Shown here one piece after another: positions 1 through 8,598 of a stretch of 64,000 nucleotides of DNA. How positions within the stretch are numbered: the stretch's first letter is position 1; each line of letters begins with the position of its first letter. This DNA is from Flavobacteriales bacterium UBA6051 (GTDB lineage Bacteria; Bacteroidota; Bacteroidia; Flavobacteriales_D; Crocinitomicaceae), in NCBI GenBank assembly GCA_002427735.1, contig DIYP01000007.1, positions 277,219 through 341,218 on the forward strand, read 5' to 3'. The notes beneath the pieces are model-generated. The model had not been told where the DNA came from. It ran no database searches and worked only from the letters and a program-made list of their open reading frames with translations. The translations under genes and the position numbers were made by a program.

Positions 1-1
1 C

Positions 2-1939
2 TGGGCGCTTCGAATGAATACTATCGGTTTAAATAAGCCGGCTTATATCACACTTGATCATTTTCCCAAAGTACTCAACAAAACAGTTGATGTTGTTTCG
101 GTTTCAAAAGACAAAGCCATTGTTGAGTTTACTTTATTTCTATCCAATAATTTCTTCGAAGAATATACTTGGGAGAGCAAGTTGTTTGGAAATGAAAATG
201 TCGAGTGTAAAGATGGAGTAGTAAAAAGAACTGTTGAGATTTCGAATCCAACATTATGGTGGCCGAGAGGTCATGGCGAGCAATTCTTATATTCAGATGA
301 GATTTATTTATCATCCGTTAAAACTGGTCTAGTTCTCGTTGAGGCTGATTTACGCTTTGGAGTGAAAACTTCTGAGTTAATCAGGGAAAAGGACGAATGG
401 GGGACCAGCTACTATTTTAAAATCAATGGAAGACGCATATTTGGAAAAGGTGCTGATTACATTCCACAAGAGATTTTTCCAGCGCGGGTAAAGGATGAGG
501 AGATTGTACAAATGGTGCAAGACATGGCTGCATCTAATTTCAACATGGTTCGTGTATGGGGAGGTGGTTATTATCCTGATGAAATCTTTTTTGAGAAATG
601 TGATGAGCTCGGTATTATGGTTTGGCAGGATTTGATGTTTGCATGTGCTATGTATCCAGGAGATGAGTGTTTTTTGAAAAATATAGAGCGAGAGTTTAAC
701 TATCAAGTTCCGCGCATTGCTGGACATCCGAGTGTTGTTTTGTTTAATGGAAATAATGAAGTTGAAGTTGCATGGGGGAACTGGGGTTTTCAGGTAAAGT
801 ATGGGCTATACGGAAAGTATGCTAAAGAGATTGAAAAAGCGTACGACGATATTTTTAAAAAGACAGCTCCGGAAGTCATTGAAAGTTATTCCAGTATTCC
901 TTATATCCATACTTCTCCGCTAAGTAATTGGGGTAAAAAGGAGCTTTATAATCATGGTTCCCAACATTATTGGGGCGTTTGGCACGGAAAAGATCCAATT
1001 GAAGATTTCGGAAAAAAAATAGGAAGGTTCAATGCCGAATACGGTTTTCAGAGTTTTCCCGAGTATAGTACTTTGTTGTCCTTTTCGACCGAAGAAGATT
1101 GGAATTTGAAGTCAGAGGTCATGAAGCATCATCAAAAAAGCTATGTCGGAAATGACATGATTTTAAAACATGCAAAACGACTTTATGGCGAGCCTAAAAA
1201 TTTTGAAGAGTTCGTGTATTTTTCTCAGTTGACACAATCAATGGCGGTAAGTATGGCTGTTGCAGGGCATCGCCTTGATGCTCCAAGGTGCGGTGGGACT
1301 TTGTATTGGCAATTGAACGATTGTTGGCCGGCACCAACTTGGTCGAGTATAGATTATTTTGGTAATTGGAAAGCTTTGCAGTACCGAATGAGGGACGATT
1401 ATCGCGATGTGACTATTCTAGAAAAATATACTGACCTGAAAGATAAGTCGTACTATTTAGCATCTGATGCTCCAGATACAATGTCTTATGATGTAGCCTG
1501 TAAATTGTATGGGTTTAACGGAGAACTTCTGAATGAAAAGAATTTCAACGTTGCGCTTGCAGGTGAATCATCTCAAAGATTAGATTTATCTGATGCTCTG
1601 CAACAAATAGGAGAGGAGGCGAATGCGTTAATCGTTTTTCAATATAAGGATAACAATGGTGGCCACTTTTCTCGATCTTTTGAGCATATCGTTAATGACT
1701 ATCCAAGAGCTTCAATAAACGACGTACAAATAAGTATGGAGAAACTAAATGAAACAGATAAAACAGCGGTTTTAAAGGTTTCAACAACAAAATTTCTTAG
1801 AAATTTCTGGATTAGTTCCACTAAAGAAGGTGTTCGCTTCGATGTTAATTTCCAGAGTTTACTTCCTGGAAATAGTTATATCAATATCTCTTTCGATTCA
1901 ATCCCCGAATTAGAAGACTTTAAGCTTATGTGGCTTTAG
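2..1939 (+). CDS. Beta-mannosidase (GH2), 3' part; start lies outside the window
   Basis: Retaining glycoside hydrolase family 2 enzyme, probably removing terminal beta-mannose from oligosaccharides. The reading frame is open at the left edge: codons before the first ATG (position 14) already fit the family (WALRMNTIG aligns with the conserved stretch before the sandwich domain), so the true start is upstream. Counting from the ATG at 14, the acid/base motif NGNNE puts the catalytic Glu near residue 249, and AEYGFQSFPE puts the nucleophile Glu near 342. RVWGGGYYPDE and GTLYWQLNDCWP are typical beta-mannosidase blocks. Its stop codon touches the stop codon of the convergent lipoprotein gene with no spacer. 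Localisation cannot be judged because the N-terminus is missing. Confidence 0.93.
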   Translation, partial: WALRMNTIGLNKPAYITLDHFPKVLNKTVDVVSVSKDKAIVEFTLFLSNNFFEEYTWESKLFGNENVECKDGVVKRTVEISNPTLWWPRGHGEQFLYSDEIYLSSVKTGLVLVEADLRFGVKTSELIREKDEWGTSYYFKINGRRIFGKGADYIPQEIFPARVKDEEIVQMVQDMAASNFNMVRVWGGGYYPDEIFFEKCDELGIMVWQDLMFACAMYPGDECFLKNIEREFNYQVPRIAGHPSVVLFNGNNEVEVAWGNWGFQVKYGLYGKYAKEIEKAYDDIFKKTAPEVIESYSSIPYIHTSPLSNWGKKELYNHGSQHYWGVWHGKDPIEDFGKKIGRFNAEYGFQSFPEYSTLLSFSTEEDWNLKSEVMKHHQKSYVGNDMILKHAKRLYGEPKNFEEFVYFSQLTQSMAVSMAVAGHRLDAPRCGGTLYWQLNDCWPAPTWSSIDYFGNWKALQYRMRDDYRDVTILEKYTDLKDKSYYLASDAPDTMSYDVACKLYGFNGELLNEKNFNVALAGESSQRLDLSDALQQIGEEANALIVFQYKDNNGGHFSRSFEHIVNDYPRASINDVQISMEKLNETDKTAVLKVSTTKFLRNFWISSTKEGVRFDVNFQSLLPGNSYINISFDSIPELEDFKLMWL

Positions 1940-2305
1940 TTAGTTTCTCAAGCGTGTAACATCAGTAACGGAAACGGTCATTTCTGCCTTGCAACCTTCT
2001 GGAAGCATTGCTCTACTTAAAGCATAATCAAACTTAATCTTGGTACCTTCTTTTTTGAATTGGTCTTCAAGATTTACGGCGTACAGAAATTTAATTTCTC
2101 CCGGTGCTATCTCTGTTTCAATACAGAAAGCACAGCCTTCAGTATTTTCTCGAACAATCCCAACCACTCGATAGTTCATATCTGCCTGATCAATTGTTTC
2201 TTCCACTGTTTCGGTCGTTGTAGTAGTGGTTGTTTGTACAACTTCTTTTTGCGAGCCGCAGGAGATGAAAAGGGTCGCTATAAATAGTATTGAGAATATT
2301 TTCAT
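1940..2305 (-). CDS. Small lipoprotein, unknown function
   Basis: A 121-residue predicted lipoprotein. The start at 2305 is chosen because it gives a clean signal peptide ending in a lipobox (LFISC, Cys about residue 12); an in-frame upstream ATG at 2365 would put 20 unlikely residues in front and would lie inside the neighbouring terminator. A Thr-rich linker follows the Cys, then a compact domain containing the pair EGCAFCIE. I do not recognise a named family. It is convergent and directly abutting with the beta-mannosidase, and is separated from the upstream C25 protease gene by a terminator, so it probably has its own promoter. Confidence 0.75.
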   Translation of the reverse strand: MKIFSILFIATLFISCGSQKEVVQTTTTTTTETVEETIDQADMNYRVVGIVRENTEGCAFCIETEIAPGEIKFLYAVNLEDQFKKEGTKIKFDYALSRAMLPEGCKAEMTVSVTDVTRLRN

Positions 2306-2352
2306 TTTACTTGTTTTATAATTGTATTGGCATAAACTATTCCAAAAATAAA

Positions 2353-2390
2353 AGAAGCCACCCAATTCTTAGGCGGCTTCTAGACAAAAA
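2353..2390 (-). terminator. Rho-independent terminator after the C25 protease gene
   Basis: On the minus strand the arms AGAAGCCGCC (2381-2372) and GGTGGCTTCT (2362-2353) pair over ten positions with one G-U, followed by a T-rich run. It lies directly behind the stop codon of the gene ending at 2402. Confidence 0.8.
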
Positions 2391-2401
2391 GTGTATAATG
2401 A

Positions 2402-4651
2402 TTAGTTTACAACCACTTTAGAAGTTCTTTTTGCTCCACCTGCAGTAATCTGCAGAATATACATTCCAGAAGCAAGTTCACTTGTTGCTATGGTTGCTGA
2501 AGTTCCATTCAATAAAGGGACTGCAACAATCTCTCCTGAGAGACTTAAAAGCTCAATTGATTCAACTACTAAAGCTTCATTCCAGTTTACCTGAACGAAA
2601 TCAGTCGCTGGATTAGGTGCAATTGAAACCTGATCTAATAATTGCTCAGCAATACTCGCCGGACCGTCAGCAACAGTTATTACTCCTTGATAAGGTTTGT
2701 AATTTTGCTTGACAGCAGTAACAATAAGGGGTAAGTTAGAAGTCAAAGCAGCAAAGTTAATTGTTGCTGAACCTCCCGAAGCATTTGATTTTCCGATAAT
2801 TTCACCGTCTTGTACAATTGTCACTGTAGCATCATCTACATCACAGTTCACAACAACTGAAGTTGTTCCTAACGGTACATTCCCAACATGTGACACATTC
2901 ATGTCCATAGTGGCTTGATTTCTGAAAAGAACAGAAGGATCCCCAAACATTACCCATGTTTGCATAACTTCTCTTGCTGTAGCACTGTTGTTGTACTCTT
3001 CCAACACGCTCATCTGAGCATTGTAAAACAATCCTCCAAGTGTTGCTTTTCTATTGTTAGTATATGACTCACTGATGAGCTCTGCCATTTCGTCTTGTGT
3101 CTGCATTGGCTCAGCCCAAGCCATGAGAATGGTTGAACCGCACGCCGCAATTGCTCCGGTAGGGGAACCTGAATTTGTCGCCCAAGACCAAGTCTCAGAG
3201 ATGCATGTTCCCGATGTGAAGGTCCCGTTGTTACAAGCAACGGAAATAACAAATGGATACTTCCCATTATTTGTTGCACTATTAATGTTACTTGTTCCAT
3301 AATTTCCAGTAATACACGTGCTTTGATCGCCGTGACCAGTATAATTGAACAGACCAACTCCACTATTTACAGCAGGATTAATAATCGATGCTGATGGGTT
3401 TCCATTTGCATCACTACCACCTTGTGATCCATCATAGAATTCATAAACTTCTGTATACCCGTAGTTCATCAGTTTGGTACGAATGTTTCGCGCGTGCTGC
3501 CAATCAGCTTCACCGTCGTCTCCGTATCCAGCTCCTTCGTCCGAAGCGAGTCCAATAGCATTTTGCATCCATGTTCCAGCAGCAGGCGTTTTTTCATATT
3601 CAAGTGTACGATCCACTTGCGTCTGTATATGCTGGGAAGTAGTTCCCGAAAAACGTCCAACAAATACTTCAGGATAATAGTCATTCGACCCTCCAGTTAA
3701 CTGAGCATAGTAAGAGTCACTCCAAAGTTGTTCCCATCCCGAAGAACCATAGGTATGAGAAGGAACCTGTGCGTGATCACCAACTAATAATACAAAGATT
3801 AAGTTCGGATTAGAATTATAAAAGTTACTGATGTACGATTTAATCTGGGTATCCGATGAACCTGCCACATTCGTTGTTACCACTGTAGTCTTGATACCCG
3901 ATTGGTTTTTCCATTCTACAAAAGGTTCTAGTTCATCCGTAAATTGGTCAGCTGTAATGATCAACATTTCACCTTCTTCTTCTAACGGATTGTATTTGGC
4001 AGTTACTTCGCCGGCATTGATATACTGGTTGGCATAAACATCACGAAAAACATCATTTGGAATGTGATTTCCTAATAGCTCATTCAGTCCAGTTTCGAGA
4101 TCGTTAATAACTAAACTTGCCTGAACATTCTTATAAACGCGCAATACTTTGGTCACCGGATTGTATTGGTAAGGTGAAAACTGGATGCTTACTCCACGCG
4201 TATTTCGTAAGTTAAAAGGTTCACTCATCGTTGCAAGTTGACCCGGGTAAAACGCATCTTCATTATATTCAGCACCAAATTCATAAGGAATACTCGAAGG
4301 TGAAACATTTCTTTTCAAACTTCCTTTAGAAGGAGAAATAAGTACGTTGTTGTACTCTGTGTATCCATCGTGTTCGATGACCAACTCAACAGCACCTTGA
4401 TTTGGAATAATCAGAGACTCCGCAAAAGTGGGAAGTGCTGGAGCACCTTTTTTCTTCGAAGTGATTTTATAGGTTTGGTCAAAGTTCCAGTGGCTTATTG
4501 AGTTAATTTCAGTTTCCTGAGGTGTCAACTCATTAAAAGTGTGTTCAATCGTAAGAATTTCATCCGTAGAGGACAGCAGTTTGAATTTTTGTGCAAAGGA
4601 GAAGGATGCACTGAGCCCCAAAAAGGCTACGAGAATCGTAGTTTTTTTCAT
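2402..4651 (-). CDS. Gingipain-like C25 cysteine protease, T9SS secreted
   Basis: A 749-residue secreted peptidase of clan CD family C25, the gingipain family. The start at 4651 gives a normal signal peptide (MKKTTILVAF to SFAQ); an in-frame upstream start at 4705 would add 18 unlikely residues. The catalytic dyad is visible: His about residue 440 in NYTGHGDQ and Cys about residue 473 in VISVACNNGTF. A pro-region occupies roughly residues 20-220. The last ~80 residues form a type A T9SS sorting domain (APNPATD, then SGMYILQI and a basic end). Substrate preference (Arg or Lys) cannot be told from the sequence. A terminator follows. The protein is shorter than gingipains RgpA/Kgp and has no visible haemagglutinin repeats. 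Confidence 0.9.
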   Translation of the reverse strand: MKKTTILVAFLGLSASFSFAQKFKLLSSTDEILTIEHTFNELTPQETEINSISHWNFDQTYKITSKKKGAPALPTFAESLIIPNQGAVELVIEHDGYTEYNNVLISPSKGSLKRNVSPSSIPYEFGAEYNEDAFYPGQLATMSEPFNLRNTRGVSIQFSPYQYNPVTKVLRVYKNVQASLVINDLETGLNELLGNHIPNDVFRDVYANQYINAGEVTAKYNPLEEEGEMLIITADQFTDELEPFVEWKNQSGIKTTVVTTNVAGSSDTQIKSYISNFYNSNPNLIFVLLVGDHAQVPSHTYGSSGWEQLWSDSYYAQLTGGSNDYYPEVFVGRFSGTTSQHIQTQVDRTLEYEKTPAAGTWMQNAIGLASDEGAGYGDDGEADWQHARNIRTKLMNYGYTEVYEFYDGSQGGSDANGNPSASIINPAVNSGVGLFNYTGHGDQSTCITGNYGTSNINSATNNGKYPFVISVACNNGTFTSGTCISETWSWATNSGSPTGAIAACGSTILMAWAEPMQTQDEMAELISESYTNNRKATLGGLFYNAQMSVLEEYNNSATAREVMQTWVMFGDPSVLFRNQATMDMNVSHVGNVPLGTTSVVVNCDVDDATVTIVQDGEIIGKSNASGGSATINFAALTSNLPLIVTAVKQNYKPYQGVITVADGPASIAEQLLDQVSIAPNPATDFVQVNWNEALVVESIELLSLSGEIVAVPLLNGTSATIATSELASGMYILQITAGGAKRTSKVVVN

Positions 4652-4900
4652 GGTTTTAGATTTAGCATTAATAGTTCTGTTTACAAAATACCAATTTACT
4701 TGCAAATAGTCGTCATGATCGACTTAACCGTTTTAACCGAATTATTGGTACCATTGAAATTCAAAGAGTTATTGAAGAAGTAAAGGAGAAGGCTCATTCC
4801 AAACTGGGGAACGTTTATCGGCGATTTGTAATAACGTTCAAGCTTTTAAACTTATGATGTAAGATACCGCCGAAGAAATGACCATCTTTCAGGTTTAAAC
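4652..4900. other. Intergenic stretch between two T9SS cargo genes
   Basis: About 250 bases (310 with the terminator next to it) hold no convincing gene. One plus-strand frame stays open for about 60 codons up to a TGA near 4857 with a protein-like composition (reads RLNRFNRIIGTIE, then IEEVKEKAHSKLGNVYRRF), but it lacks a start codon and recognised homology; it may be a decayed gene or chance. The promoter of the C25 gene must lie here, but I see no exact TAnnTTTG. Confidence 0.4.
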
Positions 4901-4933
4901 AAAAAAAGGAATGAGTCAATCGACCCATTCCTT
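4901..4933 (-). terminator. Rho-independent terminator after the 617-residue cargo gene
   Basis: Minus-strand arms AAGGAATGGGTC (4933-4922) and GACTCATTCCTT (4917-4906) pair over twelve positions with one G-U and a four-base loop, followed by a T run (A's at 4901-4907 on plus). Confidence 0.85.
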
Positions 4934-4961
4934 CAAACCAAATTATTTTTTATTTAAAACG

Positions 4962-6815
4962 TTAGCGCTGAATGAAAATTCGCTCTACTTTCTGGAAGTT
5001 TGAATTTCCAACACTTACGAAATACACTCCAGACATCAAATTAGAGACATCAATGTCTTGCACAATTCCATTGTTAGCAGGCTTGATATCCTTCGAAGTA
5101 TATACGTTTTGACCATTCATTGCAACGAGGTTAAGTTCTACCTTTTCATTGTTATGAATACCGTCTACTTTTACATTTAGATTAGATTCCTTTTGGAACA
5201 CGAACATAGATAGGTTGTCGTAATATGGATTCTCCAATCCCGCTTCTTCTTTAATGTTGAAAGAAAAGATGCGCGTTTTTTGAGAACTTCCATCGATGTA
5301 TTCGCCTGTATACCAAAAGGTTTCACCGTCAGGGTCTAATGCTAAATGTCCGTAATCACCATAACGATTGGTGAACGTCTGAGCGCCAGAACCGTTAATA
5401 GCTACTTGTTCTCCATAGGACATATCTCCAAGCATATCGCTCGAAAGTCGCCCCGTGTAGGCAAGACCAGGAGAGACGCTGCTACCATTTGAAATGCTAT
5501 ACGCCATTCCAATATTTCCCCAGGTATCCATAGCAATGCTGCTCATCCATCTACTTGTGAAGTTATCTGGAGAATATGTTCCTGATTGATAAACGGCCCA
5601 GTTACCATCATTCGCATCTCGTAATTCATACCAGCGGATTCCAGCTCTGTTACTTCCCATATCAACAACATGGGATAGCATCATTGTATTGTAACCTGTC
5701 CAGCGCATATGCTGTGCACGGAACATGAAAACTCCCATGATTGCGTCAAGGCGCTGACTTGTTCCTGGCTGCGCAATATTCGATAGACCACCTGTAAACA
5801 AAGCATCGAAAGAAGATACATTCAAGTCTTGGGATTGAACTACTTGCGAATTATTTGTGTTGTTCCAGTCACAAGTCATTTCAAAAATTTCAATTCGATC
5901 TTGTCCACCCGCGAAAGCATTATCTGCAAGGTTGAAAAAGTAACATGGTGTTCCATTTGGAGGCAAATCTCCGTCAGCATCTGATGGCAATGCAGCGTCA
6001 AATCCGAAGCTAGACGCACCAGGCAAACTCATGGAAATCATTTGCGCACTTTGGTCACCGTTCAGCATTTTTTCACGCTCAAAGGCCACGGCTGTATGTG
6101 TTGAGTTTGAAGACATGTAGTAAGCATCCCACCAAATAGAATACTTTGGATAATCCGGGAATTGTGAAAGAGAGAAACTGTATGCGTAGTAAGAACCTGT
6201 TGGATCATTTGTTTCAGAAATAGCAATCAGAATACGATTCGGACTGAATTGAAACTGAGAAATGAACCAGCGATCAGCATGTCTATCGTACATTACAATT
6301 GGATCTCCTTCATTCGAACTACCTGGCCACAACGTGCTCAAACTAAATGTGGATTGTGGCACAATGCTTCCGTCTTTATTGAAAACTCGGAAAGTTGTGT
6401 TTACGGCTTGAACATAATGGTTAGGACCAGCTGCTCCGGAAGGGTCAGGAGGAGTTCCGTTACCACTTAAACCTAAAAAATTGACAATTGGTGCTCGCAG
6501 TGTGCGCGTTCCCATTTCAGACTGAACAATCGGGTCCGGAGTATCCTCGAATCCCAACGCTTCTTCGTATCCTTCTGGTAAATAATCAGCACGTCCATCT
6601 TTATGTTCTTTTACCGGCTCAAATTCCTTTTCATCGCTCGCCCATTCAGCGATTGGAGGAGTTTTCATGAAAGAAACGGCTGTAGTAGTAATAATCTGTT
6701 GTCCTAAAGCATTATAACCAATTTTTTCTTCCGGGACCGTATTATTTTGTGTTGATTGTGCCAAGCTCACGCCAGCAGAGAGTGCAATTGCCAGAGGCAA
6801 TAAGTACATTTTCAT
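4962..6815 (-). CDS. Large T9SS-secreted protein, unknown function
   Basis: A 617-residue protein with a signal peptide (cleavage after VSLAQ near residue 19) and a C-terminal T9SS type A sorting domain (last ~75 residues, with the late MSGVYFVSVG and basic end). The middle is rich in Trp, Tyr and Asp, with repeated patterns such as DPIVMYDRHADRWFISQF and WGNIGMAYSI, which suggest a beta-propeller-like extracellular domain; this is inference. No catalytic motif of a known family is visible. An in-frame second Met two codons later is an alternative start. Strong terminator downstream. The promoter region is shared, divergently, with the MarR gene. Confidence 0.75.
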   Translation of the reverse strand: MKMYLLPLAIALSAGVSLAQSTQNNTVPEEKIGYNALGQQIITTTAVSFMKTPPIAEWASDEKEFEPVKEHKDGRADYLPEGYEEALGFEDTPDPIVQSEMGTRTLRAPIVNFLGLSGNGTPPDPSGAAGPNHYVQAVNTTFRVFNKDGSIVPQSTFSLSTLWPGSSNEGDPIVMYDRHADRWFISQFQFSPNRILIAISETNDPTGSYYAYSFSLSQFPDYPKYSIWWDAYYMSSNSTHTAVAFEREKMLNGDQSAQMISMSLPGASSFGFDAALPSDADGDLPPNGTPCYFFNLADNAFAGGQDRIEIFEMTCDWNNTNNSQVVQSQDLNVSSFDALFTGGLSNIAQPGTSQRLDAIMGVFMFRAQHMRWTGYNTMMLSHVVDMGSNRAGIRWYELRDANDGNWAVYQSGTYSPDNFTSRWMSSIAMDTWGNIGMAYSISNGSSVSPGLAYTGRLSSDMLGDMSYGEQVAINGSGAQTFTNRYGDYGHLALDPDGETFWYTGEYIDGSSQKTRIFSFNIKEEAGLENPYYDNLSMFVFQKESNLNVKVDGIHNNEKVELNLVAMNGQNVYTSKDIKPANNGIVQDIDVSNLMSGVYFVSVGNSNFQKVERIFIQR

Positions 6816-6941
6816 AGTTCTTGTTTTAGAGATTGCAAGTTATGAAATTATTAACGAGAAATAAAGACGATGGGTTGGTTATTATAGCAGTCCTAAAATA
6901 TGTAGACTGCCCAGGAAATAATCTATATTTTTTGAAACTAT

Positions 6942-6951
6942 TACCATGGTA
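6942..6951. promoter_or_regulatory. Perfect 10-bp palindrome, candidate MarR operator
   Basis: TACCATGGTA lies 13 bases upstream of the -7 element of the marR-osmC unit, in the stretch between the -33 and -7 regions. Weaker symmetry continues outwards on A/T bases. Auto-repression is usual for MarR proteins; this assignment rests on position and symmetry only. Confidence 0.45.
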
Positions 6952-6964
6952 TTTTTTTTTAGTG

Positions 6965-6972
6965 TATCTTTG
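6965..6972 (+). promoter_or_regulatory. -7 promoter element (TATCTTTG) of marR-osmC
   Basis: Exact match to the Bacteroidota TAnnTTTG box. It ends four bases before the chosen ATG, so the transcript would start at or near the start codon (leaderless or nearly so). No -33 TTG is present at the usual spacing; the nearest TTTG at 6931 is 30 bases away. Confidence 0.55.
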
Positions 6973-6976
6973 CTTT

Positions 6977-7420
6977 ATGAAGATCGATGAAGCTATTAAA
7001 AGTAAGTTTGACTCTCCACAGACAAGAGCATTCATTAATGTAAAGTACACTGCGAGCTTTCTATCAGGCATTTCTAACAAGTTTATGTCGACTTATGGAA
7101 TGACGATGCCTCAGTTCAATATCTTGCGCATTTTGCGCGGTGCTAATGAGGCCATGGCGGTCAATACAATCAAGGATCGAATGGTGGAAAAATCTCCGAA
7201 CACCACCAGGCTAATGGACAAGTTAATTGATAAGGAGCTTATTTCGAGAGAGCGGTGTGAGAATGATAGGCGAGTGGTATATGTAAGAATTACGGAAAAG
7301 GGACTTGACCTATTGGCAAAAATTGACGTTGCTTTGAAGAAAACGGATTTGCAACCTGGGAAGCTGACGGATGAAGAAGCGAATACACTAAGTGACTTAT
7401 TAGATAAACTACGCGGCTAA
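6977..7420 (+). CDS. MarR-family transcriptional regulator
   Basis: A 147-residue winged-helix repressor. The start at 6977 is chosen because MKIDEAIKSKF is a typical family N-terminus; extending to the ATG at 6833 would add hydrophobic residues not seen in MarR proteins and would run through the promoter. The recognition helix region is near residues 60-82 (VEKSPNTTRLMDKL) and the wing includes DRRVVYVRIT (residues 97-106). The only Cys is C94; the N-terminal sensing Cys of OhrR is absent. It overlaps osmC by one base (TAATG), giving translational coupling. By analogy with OhrR-Ohr it may control the peroxidase gene, but the signal is unknown. Confidence 0.9.
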   Translation: MKIDEAIKSKFDSPQTRAFINVKYTASFLSGISNKFMSTYGMTMPQFNILRILRGANEAMAVNTIKDRMVEKSPNTTRLMDKLIDKELISRERCENDRRVVYVRITEKGLDLLAKIDVALKKTDLQPGKLTDEEANTLSDLLDKLRG

Positions 7421-7797
7421 TGGCAAAATTGCAAGCATCATTAAAGTCAGGTTATATTGTGACGAATTCTTCGCGAGATCATTTGTGGATAGCAGATGAA
7501 CCAGAAGATTTGGGAGGATCCGATAAAGGTCCGACTCCCTCTGAGTTGTTGTTGTCGTCCCTTGCAAGCTGTAAGTTAATTACCGTTCAGATGTACGCTA
7601 AAAGAAAGGCATGGAATCTCGAAGGGGTAGACATAGAATTATCCATTCTGGAGAAAGGTGAGAAGACACTTATTGAGAAGGCAATTTCTTTTAAGGGTGA
7701 TTTAGATGATAAGCAGCGTGAGCGCCTGTTAGATATCTCTGGAAGATGCCCGGTTGTTAAGATGTTGGCGAACTCTATTGAGTTTAAGTTGGTTTAG
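7420..7797 (+). CDS. OsmC/Ohr-family peroxidase-like protein
   Basis: A 125-residue OsmC-fold protein. The family reduces organic hydroperoxides with two cysteines, both present here: C51 (LASCKLITVQMYAKR) and C110 (GRCPVVKML). Its length is at the short end for the family (about 125-145), lacking part of the N-terminal strand region. The start codon shares a base with the marR stop codon, so the two are co-translated. Subfamily (OsmC, Ohr or YhfA-like) is not certain; the absence of the Ohr-type N-terminus favours the general OsmC group. Confidence 0.9.
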   Translation: MAKLQASLKSGYIVTNSSRDHLWIADEPEDLGGSDKGPTPSELLLSSLASCKLITVQMYAKRKAWNLEGVDIELSILEKGEKTLIEKAISFKGDLDDKQRERLLDISGRCPVVKMLANSIEFKLV

Positions 7798-7803
7798 TAC
7801 CTT

Positions 7804-7935
7804 TTATTTGTTGGATTTCTTATTGTTTAAACCAACTCCCAGCCCTAAAATGGCTGCGTCAAAACCTGAAGTCTTCGTTCGTCTCTCTTTCTTTTGCTTC
7901 AGCAATATTTTCGCTATTTCTAAAGATGTTAACAT
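7804..7935 (-). CDS. Possible 43-residue small protein
   Basis: A short open frame, ATG at 7935 to TAA at 7804, in the gap between osmC and rluE. It starts MLTSLEIAKILLKQKKERR and ends with a Gly/Leu-rich stretch (FDAAILGLGVGL) and a basic tail, a plausible small amphipathic or membrane-associated peptide. A purine-rich AAAGGAA lies about 17 bases upstream, farther than ideal. The frame continues upstream without a stop for about 15 codons to a GTG. It has no recognised family and could be a decayed gene end. Confidence 0.35.
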   Translation of the reverse strand: MLTSLEIAKILLKQKKERRTKTSGFDAAILGLGVGLNNKKSNK

Positions 7936-8013
7936 ACCTATAAATGTTAGTTCCTTTAATAAGGTAACCAAATAGCATACCACTTTCTAGAGAGAATGAG
8001 TGAACGGTAGTTC

Positions 8014-8598
8014 TTATAAATTAATCGGTTCTAAGGAGCTTACTTCACCTAGAGATAGTCCTTCTAATGTGTAATTTCCAATGGAAAAACGAATTAATCG
8101 CAAGGTTGGAAGGCCAACGGCAGCCGTCATTTTTCGAACCTGACGGTTTTTTCCTTCACGAATTTTCAACTCTATCCAGCTGGTAGGAATTGCTTTTCTG
8201 AATCGTATGGGAGGGACGCGACCTTCTACGTTTGGTGGACTAATTCTCTTGCACTTCGCCGGTGAAACCTTATGCTTTCTGCCCTTGTGTGAAATAACAA
8301 TAGATCCGTTCGAAAGTTTTTCAATGGCCTCAGAAGTAATTTCTCCTTCAACCTGAACCCAATATGTCTTTTCAATTTTATGATCGGGATGTGTAAGAAG
8401 CGTCTTGAAGCGGTTATCATTGGTCAAAAGTAGTAGTCCTTCGCTATCCTTGTCCAAGCGTCCTACTGAGTATACGTCCTTTGGGAAGTTATAGAGATCA
8501 CCTAACAACAAATCACTTTCCTGTCCAGTGAATTGGCAGAGATAACCATAGGGTTTGTACAAAGAATAGTACCGTTTCTTGTCTATTTTTTGAGACAT
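8014..8598 (-). CDS. rluE: 23S rRNA pseudouridine synthase, RluE type
   Basis: A 194-residue RsuA-family pseudouridine synthase without an S4 domain. The catalytic motif GRLDKDSEG puts the catalytic Asp at residue 49. The blocks PPIRFRKAIPTSWIELKI and GKNRQVRKMTAAVGLPTLRLIR match E. coli RluE closely, which makes U2457 in 23S rRNA helix 89 the likely target. The 5' end overlaps the upstream methyltransferase gene by 16 bases in another frame, so the two are probably co-transcribed. Confidence 0.9.
   Translation of the reverse strand: MSQKIDKKRYYSLYKPYGYLCQFTGQESDLLLGDLYNFPKDVYSVGRLDKDSEGLLLLTNDNRFKTLLTHPDHKIEKTYWVQVEGEITSEAIEKLSNGSIVISHKGRKHKVSPAKCKRISPPNVEGRVPPIRFRKAIPTSWIELKIREGKNRQVRKMTAAVGLPTLRLIRFSIGNYTLEGLSLGEVSSLEPINL

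Noticed and set aside
4670..4859. Open plus-strand frame of about 60 codons with protein-like composition upstream of the C25 gene
   Set aside because: No start codon, no recognised homology, and it overlaps the promoter region of the minus-strand gene; mentioned only as a possible decayed fragment.
6833..6976. N-terminal extension of the MarR protein
   Set aside because: Adds a hydrophobic stretch absent from the family and runs through the promoter and palindrome.
7788..7836. 9-bp inverted repeat GTTGGTTTA/TAAACCAAC at the end of osmC as a terminator
   Set aside because: The loop of 31 bases is too long and no T run follows directly.
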